NCBI GenBank assembly: GCA_047605765.1
Contig: JASGFB010000108.1
Coordinates: forward strand, 1 to 15,769
Reading direction: 5' to 3'
Origin: JBGVSA01 sp047605765
GTDB lineage: Bacteria; Pseudomonadota; Gammaproteobacteria; Burkholderiales; Rhodocyclaceae
Length of the DNA stretch: 15,769 bases
The notes under the pieces: generated by a model
The model's database searches: none
Told to the model about the DNA's origin: nothing
The model's input: only the letters and a program-made list of their open reading frames with translations
Made by a program: the position numbers and the translations under genes
Part shown: positions 1-6,494 of the stretch, piece by piece
How the letters are laid out: every line of letters starts with the position of its first letter
How positions within the stretch are numbered: position 1 is the stretch's first letter

Positions 1-559
1 CGGCGGCGGCATCCGCCTCGCTGACCGGTGCAGTGGGAGCGTCCGCCTGCGCGAGGCTGACAATCGCCCGCCGCGCGATCAGTTTGGCCTGCGCCGCCGG
101 CACGCCCACCTGCTGGCACAGCCGCAGGAAGGCTGCGCTTTCGCGCGGATCGACCCGGCCTTCGGCAACGAGGTTGCGCAGATTGAACTTGGCTTGCTCG
201 TCGACGATCTCGCGATAGATGAGGGCCGGGAGCCCTTCGACTTGACCGGCCGCGCTGCCGACGACCGGCTGTGCCCACAGACCATCCAGACGCGTGGCCG
301 TGCTGCGCCGGGCGTCTGCACGCAGCGCGGCCTGGGCGCGGCTCAGTTCGCCCTGCAACAGCCAGCGGGCCTGGTTGCGTGTCTGTTCGGACTGCGCCGC
401 GCGGATGGCCGTCGCCTGCCGTGACATCAGGATCGCGGCCAGCACGGCCACGATCGCTACCACGATCAGCATGCTGACCACAGCCATGCCGCGCTGGATG
501 CGGCGGCACGGTCTGCGGGATGCGCCCGGCAGATCGCGTAGTCTGCGCGACGAGGCCAT
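1..559 (-). CDS. gspK: GspK-like minor pseudopilin of type II secretion, partial (C-terminus beyond the left edge)
   Basis: Reading the complement from an ATG at 559 gives an open frame of about 186 residues that leaves the window without a stop. Residues 19-24 are basic and end in a prepilin peptidase site, Gly24|Met25, followed by a hydrophobic segment (VVSMLIVVAIVAVLAA). Position +5 is Ser29 rather than Glu, as expected for GspK, the tip pseudopilin that lacks Glu5. The mature part contains ARWLLQGEL and DEQAKFNLRNL, both characteristic of GspK (the latter matches its D-x-x-x-K-x-N-L-N signature region). GspK caps the type II pseudopilus in the inner membrane/periplasm, normally in a complex with GspI and GspJ. 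The start lies 8 bases after the gspG stop, so the two are cotranscribed. The family is usually about 300 residues, so roughly the last third or more is outside the window. Confidence 0.85.
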   Translation of the reverse strand, partial: MASSRRLRDLPGASRRPCRRIQRGMAVVSMLIVVAIVAVLAAILMSRQATAIRAAQSEQTRNQARWLLQGELSRAQAALRADARRSTATRLDGLWAQPVVGSAAGQVEGLPALIYREIVDEQAKFNLRNLVAEGRVDPRESAAFLRLCQQVGVPAAQAKLIARRAIVSLAQADAPTAPVSEADAAA

Positions 560-567
560 GATGTGGC

Positions 568-1020
568 CTACAGCTGCCAGGAGCCGACGTCGGCGCGAGC
601 GCCTTCGCCACCGGCCTCACCGTCGGCGCCGAGCGAGAACACGTCGATCTCGCCGTTGGCGCCCGGATTCAGATAGTGATAGGGGTGCCCCCAGGGATCG
701 GTGGGCAGACGTTCGAGATAGCGGCGCCAGTTCGAGGGCGCCGGATTGGCCGTCGGCTTGTCCACCAGCGCACGCAGGCCCTGGTCGCCGCTGGGGTATT
801 GGCCGTTGTCGAGCCGATAGAGCTTGAGCGCCTGCATGATGGCGCCGACATCCTGACGCGCCGCCGTGGCGCGCGCCTGGTCGGGGCGGTCCATCAGATT
901 GGGAACGATCAATGCCGCGAGAACGCCCATGATCACCACGACGACCATGATCTCGATCAGCGAGAAGCCGACTTGGCGTCCGAGATCGCGGCGCATTGAT
1001 CTGCAAACAACTGCATACAT
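568..1020 (-). CDS. gspG: Major pseudopilin GspG of type II secretion
   Basis: This encodes the major pseudopilin, the subunit that polymerises into the periplasmic pseudopilus after cleavage by prepilin peptidase. With the start at 1020 the protein is 150 residues. The cleavage site is Gly18|Phe19 in QVGFSLIEIM, with the required Glu at +5 (Glu23) and a hydrophobic helix after it. The C-terminal half has the GspG features YPSGDQGLRALV, PWGHPYHY and the calcium-binding end DVFSLGADGEAGGEG. Two starts compete. ATG 1020 has GGAG seven bases upstream but gives an 18-residue leader; ATG 996 gives the more usual 10-residue leader (MRRDLGRQVG) but no clear ribosome site. I chose 1020 on the ribosome site. 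It heads the visible operon, with gspK next. Identification is firm; the start is uncertain. Confidence 0.93.
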   Translation of the reverse strand: MYAVVCRSMRRDLGRQVGFSLIEIMVVVVIMGVLAALIVPNLMDRPDQARATAARQDVGAIMQALKLYRLDNGQYPSGDQGLRALVDKPTANPAPSNWRRYLERLPTDPWGHPYHYLNPGANGEIDVFSLGADGEAGGEGARADVGSWQL

Positions 1021-1320
1021 GCTTCATCTCCGGGTCGATGCTTCGTGCACCGGAGCATGATTCCAGACCGCCGTGTCATTCCGATGGAATTTGTTCGGGA
1101 GAAAATATCCCTTTCGTACAGCCCGCCGATCCCATGAACCGCCTCGGCGGTGAAGCGCCCAGCGCAGGTGTTCGCGAACATTCTTAATCGGCTTGTCATG
1201 TTCGGGACACGCCGATTCGGGCCGCCATGGAATCGTGTCTTGGCCTGCTGTGAACACACCCACCGCAGGGGCGGCCGGCATTGCACCGTTGGCCCCCCGG
1301 CCCGAATGGCGGAGGCGCGA
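1021..1320. other. 300-base intergenic region upstream of gspG
   Basis: I see no convincing gene here; the short open frames on both strands lack family features. It must hold the gspG promoter, transcribed leftward, but I cannot pick a convincing -35/-10 pair. Two symmetric elements stand out: the perfect 12-base palindrome at 1169-1180, and the interrupted inverted repeat ATTCC-N3-GGAAT at 1078-1090. The AT-richest patch is around 1089-1110, within this otherwise GC-rich gap. Confidence 0.5.
1169..1180. promoter_or_regulatory. Perfect 12-base palindrome, possible operator
   Basis: TGTTCGCGAACA is a perfect inverted repeat in the gap upstream of gspG, about 150 bases before the gspG start. 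Its symmetry and position fit a dimeric repressor site. No cognate regulator is identifiable in the window, and a 12-base palindrome can occur by chance. Confidence 0.25.
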
Positions 1321-1776
1321 TCAGCTGTCGCGCTCGACCTCGGGCGCCGTGCGATCGCGGTCCTGCACCTGGGTCGGCCGCGACCACATCCAGGCCGCGC
1401 CCGAGGCCATGCCGATGGCGGCCACCACGATCACCCAGCGATGCGGCACGGTCCACAGCATGATCACCAGACACACGCTCATCGCCACGCTGGCGCTGAT
1501 CTTGGCGCGGCGGGACACGACACGGCCGTGCTTCCAGTTGTAGATCATCGGCCCGAAGACCTTGTGTTCACACAGCCACCGATGCAGGCGTGGCGAGCCT
1601 TTGCTGGCCGCCCAGGCCGACAGCAGCACGAACTCGAAGCTCGGAATGCCCGGAATCGCAATCGCCAGCAGCGCCAGCCCGAGGCTGACGTATGCCAGGC
1701 ACAGCCACGCCCAGCGGCGCAGGCGGTCGTTGCCGGGAACGGTTTCGGACGTGGGGTCGACAGGGGGAACAGACAT
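1321..1776 (-). CDS. DUF454 family (YbaN-like) small inner membrane protein
   Basis: The 151-residue protein has the DUF454 signature: a hydrophobic N-terminal helix (about residues 23-42) ending in IPGIPSFEF, then SAWAASKGSPRLHRWL, then HKVFGPMIYNWKHGR and the basic RRAKISA stretch, followed by two more membrane helices (about 94-130). The usual form is LPTTPFLLLAAWCFARSSPRLHRWL. Function is unknown for the family; it is an inner membrane protein about this size. The ATG at 1776 was preferred because the frame extends upstream only to a TTG at 1839, with residues that do not look like the family; neither start has a strong ribosome site. It stands alone, facing away from the hydrolase on its upstream side and 300 bases ahead of gspG. 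The C-terminal tail (QDRDRTAPEVERDS) is charged and cytoplasmic-looking. Confidence 0.85.
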   Translation of the reverse strand: MSVPPVDPTSETVPGNDRLRRWAWLCLAYVSLGLALLAIAIPGIPSFEFVLLSAWAASKGSPRLHRWLCEHKVFGPMIYNWKHGRVVSRRAKISASVAMSVCLVIMLWTVPHRWVIVVAAIGMASGAAWMWSRPTQVQDRDRTAPEVERDS

Positions 1777-2032
1777 CTTTTCGTAGGCGCGATGAAAGGT
1801 GTATTGAGCAGGGCGGTCGGCGAGCCACCCGGCCGGCAAGACGGATGCCGTCAGCCGCGGAGGCGCGCCTTCAGCGCGCTGCGGCGCGGTTCACCATACC
1901 GTAAGTGCCGGGCCGGCGACAGCCGTGGCGGCAGGCGCCATCTCAGTCGGGATCTGCCAGGGCAGGACTATTGGGTGATCGCATCGGTGCAGATCATGCG
2001 ACCATGTGCGGGACCGATTCATTCGCTACGAC

Positions 2033-2038
2033 AAGGAG
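2033..2038 (+). promoter_or_regulatory. Ribosome binding site that fixes the TTG start of the hydrolase
   Basis: AAGGAG is seven bases before TTG 2046. It is the strongest Shine-Dalgarno match near this gene and argues against the longer reading from 1905. Confidence 0.75.
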
Positions 2039-2045
2039 CACGCAT

Positions 2046-2948
2046 TTGAGACTGACGCGCTATTTCGCCGCCATCGCACTGGCCCTGGCCGGTATCCCTG
2101 CTGCCTGGGGGCAGGCGGTCACACCCGCCGCGGCCGATCACACACGCCTGGGCAATATCTCGGTCGTGACGCAGAGGGCGGGGCCGGACATCGTGCTGAT
2201 CCCCGGGCTCGCTTCGTCGCGCTCGGTATGGGATGGCCTCGTCAAGCGTCTGAGCCCCACGCACCGTCTTCATCTCGTGCAGATCGCGGGTTTTGCCGAC
2301 GAGCCGGCGGTTGCCCGTGCTGACGGCCATGTCGCGGCCCCGTCGGCGCAGGCCATCGCCGAATACATTGAACAGCAGCACCTGGCCGCGCCGGTCATCA
2401 TCGGGCATTCGCTGGGCGGTGAGGTCGCCTTGATGCTGGCGGCGCGCCACCCCGCCCAGGTGGGGTGGGTCATCGTGGTGGACGCCTTGCCGTTCTTCAG
2501 CCTGGTGATGGATCCGAACGCCACGGTGGACGAGGTCAGGCCGCGCGCCGTCATCTTCCGCCAGGCCACGCTTGCCGCGTCGGCGGACCAGTACGCCGCC
2601 ATGCAGCGCATGACCATGGCGCGCCTGGCCAGGACTGAGAGCGTGCGCCCTACGCTGGTGGCCGCCAGCATCCAGTCGGACAGGGCAACGGTTGCCGACG
2701 CCGCGTTCGAATTGATGACAACCGACCTGCGGCCCGAACTGGCGCGGATCAAGGCCCCCGTGGCGGTCATCTACGCCTACGACACGTCATATGGGATCCC
2801 GAGCAGCGTCACCGACACTACTTACAGGAACGCCTACGCCGGGCTGGCGGGGGTGCGCTTCGAGCGCATCGACGACAGCTATCACTTTGTGATGTTCGAT
2901 CAGCCCGCGCGCTTCGAGGATACCGTCACCGAGATCATCGGCCGCTAG
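2046..2948 (+). CDS. Secreted alpha/beta-fold hydrolase
   Basis: A 300-residue alpha/beta hydrolase with a signal peptide (residues 1-24; basic RLTR, hydrophobic FAAIALALAG, cleavage probably after AWGQA). The oxyanion-hole strand is VLIPGLASS (about 50-58), the nucleophile elbow is GHSLGG with Ser122, the likely acid is Asp246 (IYAYD) and the catalytic base is His280 (DSYHFVMFDQP), so the triad is intact. The substrate cannot be deduced; esters or lactones are typical. The start is TTG at 2046, chosen because AAGGAG at 2033-2038 lies seven bases upstream and the signal peptide begins exactly there; an upstream in-frame ATG at 1905 gives a non-hydrophobic extension without a ribosome site. 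It is followed by a strong hairpin and appears monocistronic and periplasmic. Confidence 0.88.
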   Translation: MRLTRYFAAIALALAGIPAAWGQAVTPAAADHTRLGNISVVTQRAGPDIVLIPGLASSRSVWDGLVKRLSPTHRLHLVQIAGFADEPAVARADGHVAAPSAQAIAEYIEQQHLAAPVIIGHSLGGEVALMLAARHPAQVGWVIVVDALPFFSLVMDPNATVDEVRPRAVIFRQATLAASADQYAAMQRMTMARLARTESVRPTLVAASIQSDRATVADAAFELMTTDLRPELARIKAPVAVIYAYDTSYGIPSSVTDTTYRNAYAGLAGVRFERIDDSYHFVMFDQPARFEDTVTEIIGR

Positions 2949-2956
2949 CCCGAGGG

Positions 2957-2994
2957 CCGTTCCGCTGCGGTGCCCGGGGGCCGCAGCGGAACGG
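2957..2994. terminator. Strong hairpin, likely terminator of the hydrolase gene
   Basis: CCGTTCCGCTGCGG (2957-2970) pairs perfectly with CCGCAGCGGAACGG (2981-2994), a 14-base stem with a 10-base loop, beginning 9 bases after the stop codon. No T-run follows on either strand, so it may act with Rho or stabilise the 3' end instead of working as a classical intrinsic terminator. Confidence 0.6.
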
Positions 2995-3014
2995 ACGAAA
3001 CATGCTGATCGGCG

Positions 3015-3045
3015 TGTCACCGACGCGGCGACGCGGGCGTATACT
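3015..3045 (+). promoter_or_regulatory. Candidate sigma-70 promoter for the yddG-like gene
   Basis: TATACT at 3040-3045 is a good -10 element in a GCG-TATACT-CGCGC setting common in GC-rich betaproteobacteria. The -35 is weak; TGTCAC (3015-3020) is 19 bases upstream. Transcription would start near 3052, which leaves room for either candidate start codon (3088 or 3121). Confidence 0.35.
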
Positions 3046-3087
3046 CGCGCCTTCGCTCGTCGGGCGGCTGCGCCCGCTTCATGTCTG

Positions 3088-4044
3088 ATGAGAGCGACTG
3101 TTTTTATCAGGTCTGTCTCAGTGCAAGCTCACGGCATCGCAAGCAAGAAAGCCACGCTCATCGGCGTGGTGGCCATTCTGTTGTGGAGTTCGATGATCGG
3201 GCTCATCCGCAGCGTCAGCGAAATCCTCGGCCCCCTGGGCGGGGCCGCAGTGACCTACACCATCGCGGCGATCCTGCTGTTCATCACCGTAGGCCTGCCC
3301 GATCTGAGGCGCATCCCCCGGCTTTATCTCGTCATTGGCGGGGCACTCTTCGTCGCCTGCGAGACCTGTCTTTCATTGTCGATCGGCAAAGCACAGAACG
3401 GCCGCCAGGTGATCGAGGTCGGCATGGTCAACTACCTGTGGCCAAGCCTCACGATGACATTCGCGATCCTCTTCAATGGCAGGAAGAGTTCGTTCCTGAT
3501 CGCCCCCGGCCTCGCTCTGGCGGTATTGGGAACCTTCTGGATACTCGGCGGCGATCAAGGCTTTGCGCTGGATGAGATGCTCGACAACATCAGGACCAAT
3601 CCCGTGAGCTACGGGCTGGCGTTGGGCGCGGCGCTCAACTGGGCCGCTTACTGTTCGGTTACCAGCGGCATCGCCAAGGGGGCCAATGGCATCACGCTGT
3701 TCATGATCCTCACCGCTTTGACGCTCTGGACCATCTACCTGGTGGGGGACGGCCCGGCGATGCGATTCAACTACCACGTCATTGCCTACGTGCTGATGGC
3801 CGCCACCGCGATGGGCTTCGGCTACGTGGCGTGGAACATCGGCATCTTGCACGGCAACGTTACCGTGCTGGCCGGCGCATCGTATTTCACGCCGGTTCTG
3901 TCATCGACCTTTTCGGCCGTCCTTCTGCGCGCACCGCTGTCGCTCGCCTTCTGGCAAGGCGCCTTCATGGTCAGCGCCGGCTCCACCCTGTGCTGGTGGG
4001 CCACACGCGAAAAACCCACCAAGGTGCGGGGGCAGGTCAACTGA
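3088..4044 (+). CDS. yddG: YddG-type aromatic amino acid exporter (EamA/DMT superfamily)
   Basis: This is a ten-helix drug/metabolite transporter closely resembling E. coli YddG, which exports aromatic amino acids across the inner membrane. Shared segments as I recall the E. coli protein include KATLIG at the N-terminus, EVGMVNYLWPSLT, AILFNG, LGGD, WAAYC.VT, GILHGNVT, ASYFTPVLSS and the FWQGA.MV.. last helix; two EamA repeats make up residues about 20-155 and 170-305. The length of 318 exceeds E. coli YddG by about 25 residues, mostly at the N-terminus. ATG 3088 lacks a ribosome site; GTG 3121 (then QAHGIASKKATLIG) fits the family length better. The gene stands alone behind its own candidate promoter. 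Assignment to the family is firm; the exact substrate is inferred. Confidence 0.9.
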   Translation: MRATVFIRSVSVQAHGIASKKATLIGVVAILLWSSMIGLIRSVSEILGPLGGAAVTYTIAAILLFITVGLPDLRRIPRLYLVIGGALFVACETCLSLSIGKAQNGRQVIEVGMVNYLWPSLTMTFAILFNGRKSSFLIAPGLALAVLGTFWILGGDQGFALDEMLDNIRTNPVSYGLALGAALNWAAYCSVTSGIAKGANGITLFMILTALTLWTIYLVGDGPAMRFNYHVIAYVLMAATAMGFGYVAWNIGILHGNVTVLAGASYFTPVLSSTFSAVLLRAPLSLAFWQGAFMVSAGSTLCWWATREKPTKVRGQVN

Positions 4045-4193
4045 TGGGCCGTCGTCGCGTTCGGGTGTGAACGCCGGGCACCGGGTTATCCGGGCATAGC
4101 GCCGCCTCCTTGCATGCCACCCAGTCTCCCTCTACCGTAGCTGGCAATCACACGATGGGAGATTCACATGAAGTCGGTATCCAGGGGCTGGGC

Positions 4194-4841
4194 ATGAGCG
4201 TTGGCGAATTCGATCTGTTGGTGTTCGGTGCCAGTGGCAAGACCGGTGTCCAGTTGGCGCGGCATGCGCAGTCGCGCGGTCTGCGCGTGGCGGCGATGCT
4301 GCGGGCGGGGCGTGATGAAGCCGACTTGGCGGCGCTGGCGGTGCATGTGCTGCGAGGCGATGCGTTCGAGCGCGAGGATTGCGCGCGCGTCATCGCCCAG
4401 ACACGGCCGGCCGCTATCGTGAGCCTGCTGGGTGGGCGCGATGCGCAGGGCCGCCGGATCGATACCGTTGGCAATATCAATGTGATCGATGCTGCGCAGG
4501 GGTGGCAAGCAGACGCGCGCCTGTTGCTGCTCACCTCCATGGGCTGCGATGAGCAGTTTCAGTACATGCCGCCCCAGGTGCAGCAACTGCTCGGCGAGGC
4601 GCTGCATGCCAAGACCGAGGCCGAGCGTCACCTGCGCCACAGCACCTTGCGCTGGACCATCGTGCGTCCCGGTGGGCTGGCCGATGCGCCGGGGGTGGGG
4701 CGCTATCGCGCCAGCGAACAGATGCCCATGGATGCCGGCGCCTACCTGTCGCGTGCCGACGTGGCGCTGGCCACGCTCGATCTGTTGGCCGCCTCGGCCC
4801 ATGTCGGCAAGGTCTTTACGCTGGCAGCTTCCCAGGACTGA
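4194..4841 (+). CDS. NAD(P)-binding atypical SDR (NmrA/YwnB-like) protein
   Basis: A 215-residue Rossmann-fold protein. The dinucleotide loop GASGKTG (Gly12, Gly15, Gly18) follows the first strand (DLLVFGAS), and later elements are typical of NAD(P)H-binding atypical SDRs: RGDAF after strand 3, LLLLTSMGCDE, TIVRPGGLADAPG and the C-terminal LSRADVALATLDLL. The catalytic YxxxK pair of classical SDRs is absent, so it may be a redox sensor or an isomerase/reductase-like member; the substrate is unknown. ATG 4194 was chosen because AGGGG (4183-4187) lies six bases upstream and the family's first strand begins right after it; in-frame alternatives at 4155 (ATG) and 4110 (TTG) add unstructured sequence without ribosome sites. 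Both flanking genes are separated by more than 140 bases, so it appears monocistronic. Confidence 0.85.
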   Translation: MSVGEFDLLVFGASGKTGVQLARHAQSRGLRVAAMLRAGRDEADLAALAVHVLRGDAFEREDCARVIAQTRPAAIVSLLGGRDAQGRRIDTVGNINVIDAAQGWQADARLLLLTSMGCDEQFQYMPPQVQQLLGEALHAKTEAERHLRHSTLRWTIVRPGGLADAPGVGRYRASEQMPMDAGAYLSRADVALATLDLLAASAHVGKVFTLAASQD

Positions 4842-5112
4842 ACAGGCGCCTCGGCGGCGCTCGTCCCTCGACGATGAGGCGCCCGCTGGGCCTATGAGCC
4901 GTGCATACCCGTTTGCCGCCCATCGGGGCGGTGAAACGGGGCGTCCGTCGGATGGTGGTGGCCGCCGTTTCATCCGGCCGGCATACCTGTCGCCGGCCGG
5001 GCACGAGCGCCACGCAGCATTCCCAGATCACGCAGTGCCGCGCCTGCCGCAAACGGGCTGAGTATGCCGACAGGCCGCCGGCCCGGTTCATCATGTCGAT
5101 CGAGGAAGTTAG
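4842..5112. other. 271-base intergenic region with GC-rich repeats, upstream of the TRAP binding protein
   Basis: No gene is supported. The stretch holds several inverted repeats: GGCGCCTC (4845-4852) with GAGGCGCC (4876-4883), and two copies of the self-complementary CCGGCCGG at 4974-4981 and 4993-5000. The first may help terminate the SDR gene. A promoter for the TRAP gene must be here, but none is obvious. Confidence 0.4.
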
Positions 5113-6102
5113 ATGAAGGTTTTCAGATTACGCAATCTGGCAATCGGCGCCGCCCTGGCGCTGGGTGTCAGCGGGGCCGCGCTGGCGGCGACGACGCTGG
5201 TGTCGGCCGAATCGCAGAAGAGCGACCATCCGGTCACGCAGGCACAGGAATTCCTGGCGCGCACGCTGGCCGAACGCAGTGCCGGCGATCTCGTCATGCA
5301 GGTGAAGTCGGGGGGCGAACTGGGCAGTGAGCCCGACGTGGTCGACAAGCTGCGCAAGGGTGATATTGCGATGGGCCGTGTGAGCATGGCGATCCTGACC
5401 GAGACGGTCCCGTCGGTGAAACTGCTCAGCCTGCCGTATCTGTTCCGTTCGCGCGAACACATGTGGAGCGTGCTCAAGGGGGATTTCGGCAAGCGTCTGG
5501 AAAGCGAACTGGATCAGACCGGCCTGGTGGTGGTGACTTTCTATGACAGCGGCACGCGCAGCTTCTACAGCGTCAAGAAGCCGATCCGCACCCGTTCGGA
5601 TTTCGTCGGCCTGCGCGTGCGCGTGCAGCCTTCGCCCGTGTACAAGGATCTCATCAACCAACTCGGCGGCACGCCGGTGGTGATGCAATACGACAAGGTG
5701 CTCGATGGTCTCAAGAACAACGAGATCGACGCGGCCGAAAACAACCTGCCGTCATATGTCAGCTCGGAGCACTACAAGTACGCGCGTTATCTGAGCCTGG
5801 ATGAACACTCGATGGTGCCCGACGTACTGCTGATGTCAAAGAAGACCTGGCAGAAGCTCACCGCCCAGCAGCAGATCCTGCTCAAGCAGGCGGCCGGCCA
5901 GTCGTCCGAATACATGACCAAGCTGTGGGCGGGCAAGGAGCGCGAAGCGCTGGACGTGGCCCGCAAGGCTGGCGTGACGATCCTGCCCAAGTCGCAACTG
6001 GCGCAGACCGGCATCGAGTCGTTCGCGGTCAAGCTCTACACCAAGTACGTGCAGGACGACAAAGACCTCGAAACGGTGCTGAAGATCGTCGGAGCCAAGT
6101 AA
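5113..6102 (+). CDS. TRAP transporter substrate-binding protein (DctP family)
   Basis: A 329-residue periplasmic solute receptor. Residues 1-25 form a signal peptide (MKVFRLRN, hydrophobic AIGAALALGVSGAALA, cleavage after ALA). DctP-family features follow in order: GGELGSEPDVVDKLRKGDIAMG, LLSLPYLFRS, the ligand-contacting Arg in GLRVRVQPS after the LIRT/SDFVGL strand, DGLKNNEIDAAENN, and EHSMVPDVLLMSKKTWQKL. Such proteins bring organic acids (C4-dicarboxylates, sugar acids, other carboxylates) to a DctQ/DctM permease. The start has AGGAAG about five bases upstream. No DctQ or DctM gene is next to it on either side, so it is an orphan receptor serving permeases elsewhere. The 22-base palindrome just downstream suggests that its transcript ends there. 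The ligand cannot be read from sequence. Confidence 0.93.
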   Translation: MKVFRLRNLAIGAALALGVSGAALAATTLVSAESQKSDHPVTQAQEFLARTLAERSAGDLVMQVKSGGELGSEPDVVDKLRKGDIAMGRVSMAILTETVPSVKLLSLPYLFRSREHMWSVLKGDFGKRLESELDQTGLVVVTFYDSGTRSFYSVKKPIRTRSDFVGLRVRVQPSPVYKDLINQLGGTPVVMQYDKVLDGLKNNEIDAAENNLPSYVSSEHYKYARYLSLDEHSMVPDVLLMSKKTWQKLTAQQQILLKQAAGQSSEYMTKLWAGKEREALDVARKAGVTILPKSQLAQTGIESFAVKLYTKYVQDDKDLETVLKIVGAK

Positions 6103-6114
6103 GCCTCACCGCGC

Positions 6115-6136
6115 GGGGCGGACGGCCGTCCGCCCC
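6115..6136. terminator. 22-base perfect palindrome between convergent genes, likely bidirectional terminator
   Basis: GGGGCGGACGGCCGTCCGCCCC is self-complementary across all 22 bases, forming a nine-base stem around GGCC or longer. It lies 12 bases after the TRAP stop and 22 bases after the DUF3325 stop, exactly between convergent genes. There is no T-run, so efficiency is uncertain. Confidence 0.55.
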
Positions 6137-6158
6137 CTGTGCAACGGGGGCGCACCGT

Positions 6159-6494
6159 TCAGGCGGATATGCGCACCCAACTCACCAATGGTGCCAGCAG
6201 GGCCGGGCGCCAACTCAACGTGAACGTGACGAGCAGCGTGGCCGCTGCCAGCGTCATCACCCATACCAGCGACGCCATGCTCGGGTGATCGACGATCAGG
6301 CATAGCGCCAATGACAGCGCCAGCGCAGCGACGCCGAGCGCGCGCAGCGTGCGCGTGGTGGCGACGGTGGGCAGGGGCGCGCCGCGCACTTGCTTCCAGT
6401 GGGCATCCATCGTCAGCGCCAGCCAGGCCTGCCCGGCGATGCAGGCCAGCAGGGCGGCGCTCAGCAGCAGCGAATTGATCAATGCTTCAGGCAT
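6159..6494 (-). CDS. DUF3325 family small membrane protein of an iron-uptake operon
   Basis: A 111-residue protein with three probable membrane helices (about 5-28, 50-68, 72-90). The segment ALLACIAGQAWLALTMDAHWKQV matches the DUF3325 pattern, where a first helix is followed by a conserved AMD.H..QV. It starts at ATG 6494, overlapping the end of the PepSY gene by eight bases (CATGCCTGA), which implies translational coupling. DUF3325 proteins usually occur with DUF3649 and PepSY proteins beside TonB-dependent siderophore receptors. The molecular role is unknown; a helper of the reductase is my inference. The upstream extension of the frame to 6605 is antisense-like filler overlapping PepSY and was discarded. 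Confidence 0.85.
   Translation of the reverse strand: MPEALINSLLLSAALLACIAGQAWLALTMDAHWKQVRGAPLPTVATTRTLRALGVAALALSLALCLIVDHPSMASLVWVMTLAAATLLVTFTLSWRPALLAPLVSWVRISA

Noticed and set aside
1150..2049. 299-residue plus-strand open frame
   Set aside because: It crosses the DUF454 gene antisense and an intergenic region, and its composition (Arg, His, Pro, Gly) is that of a shadow frame.
4845..4883. GGCGCCTC / GAGGCGCC inverted repeat as a terminator of the SDR gene
   Set aside because: The loop is 23 bases and no T-run follows, so it is too weak to list as a separate feature; it is mentioned in the intergenic entry.
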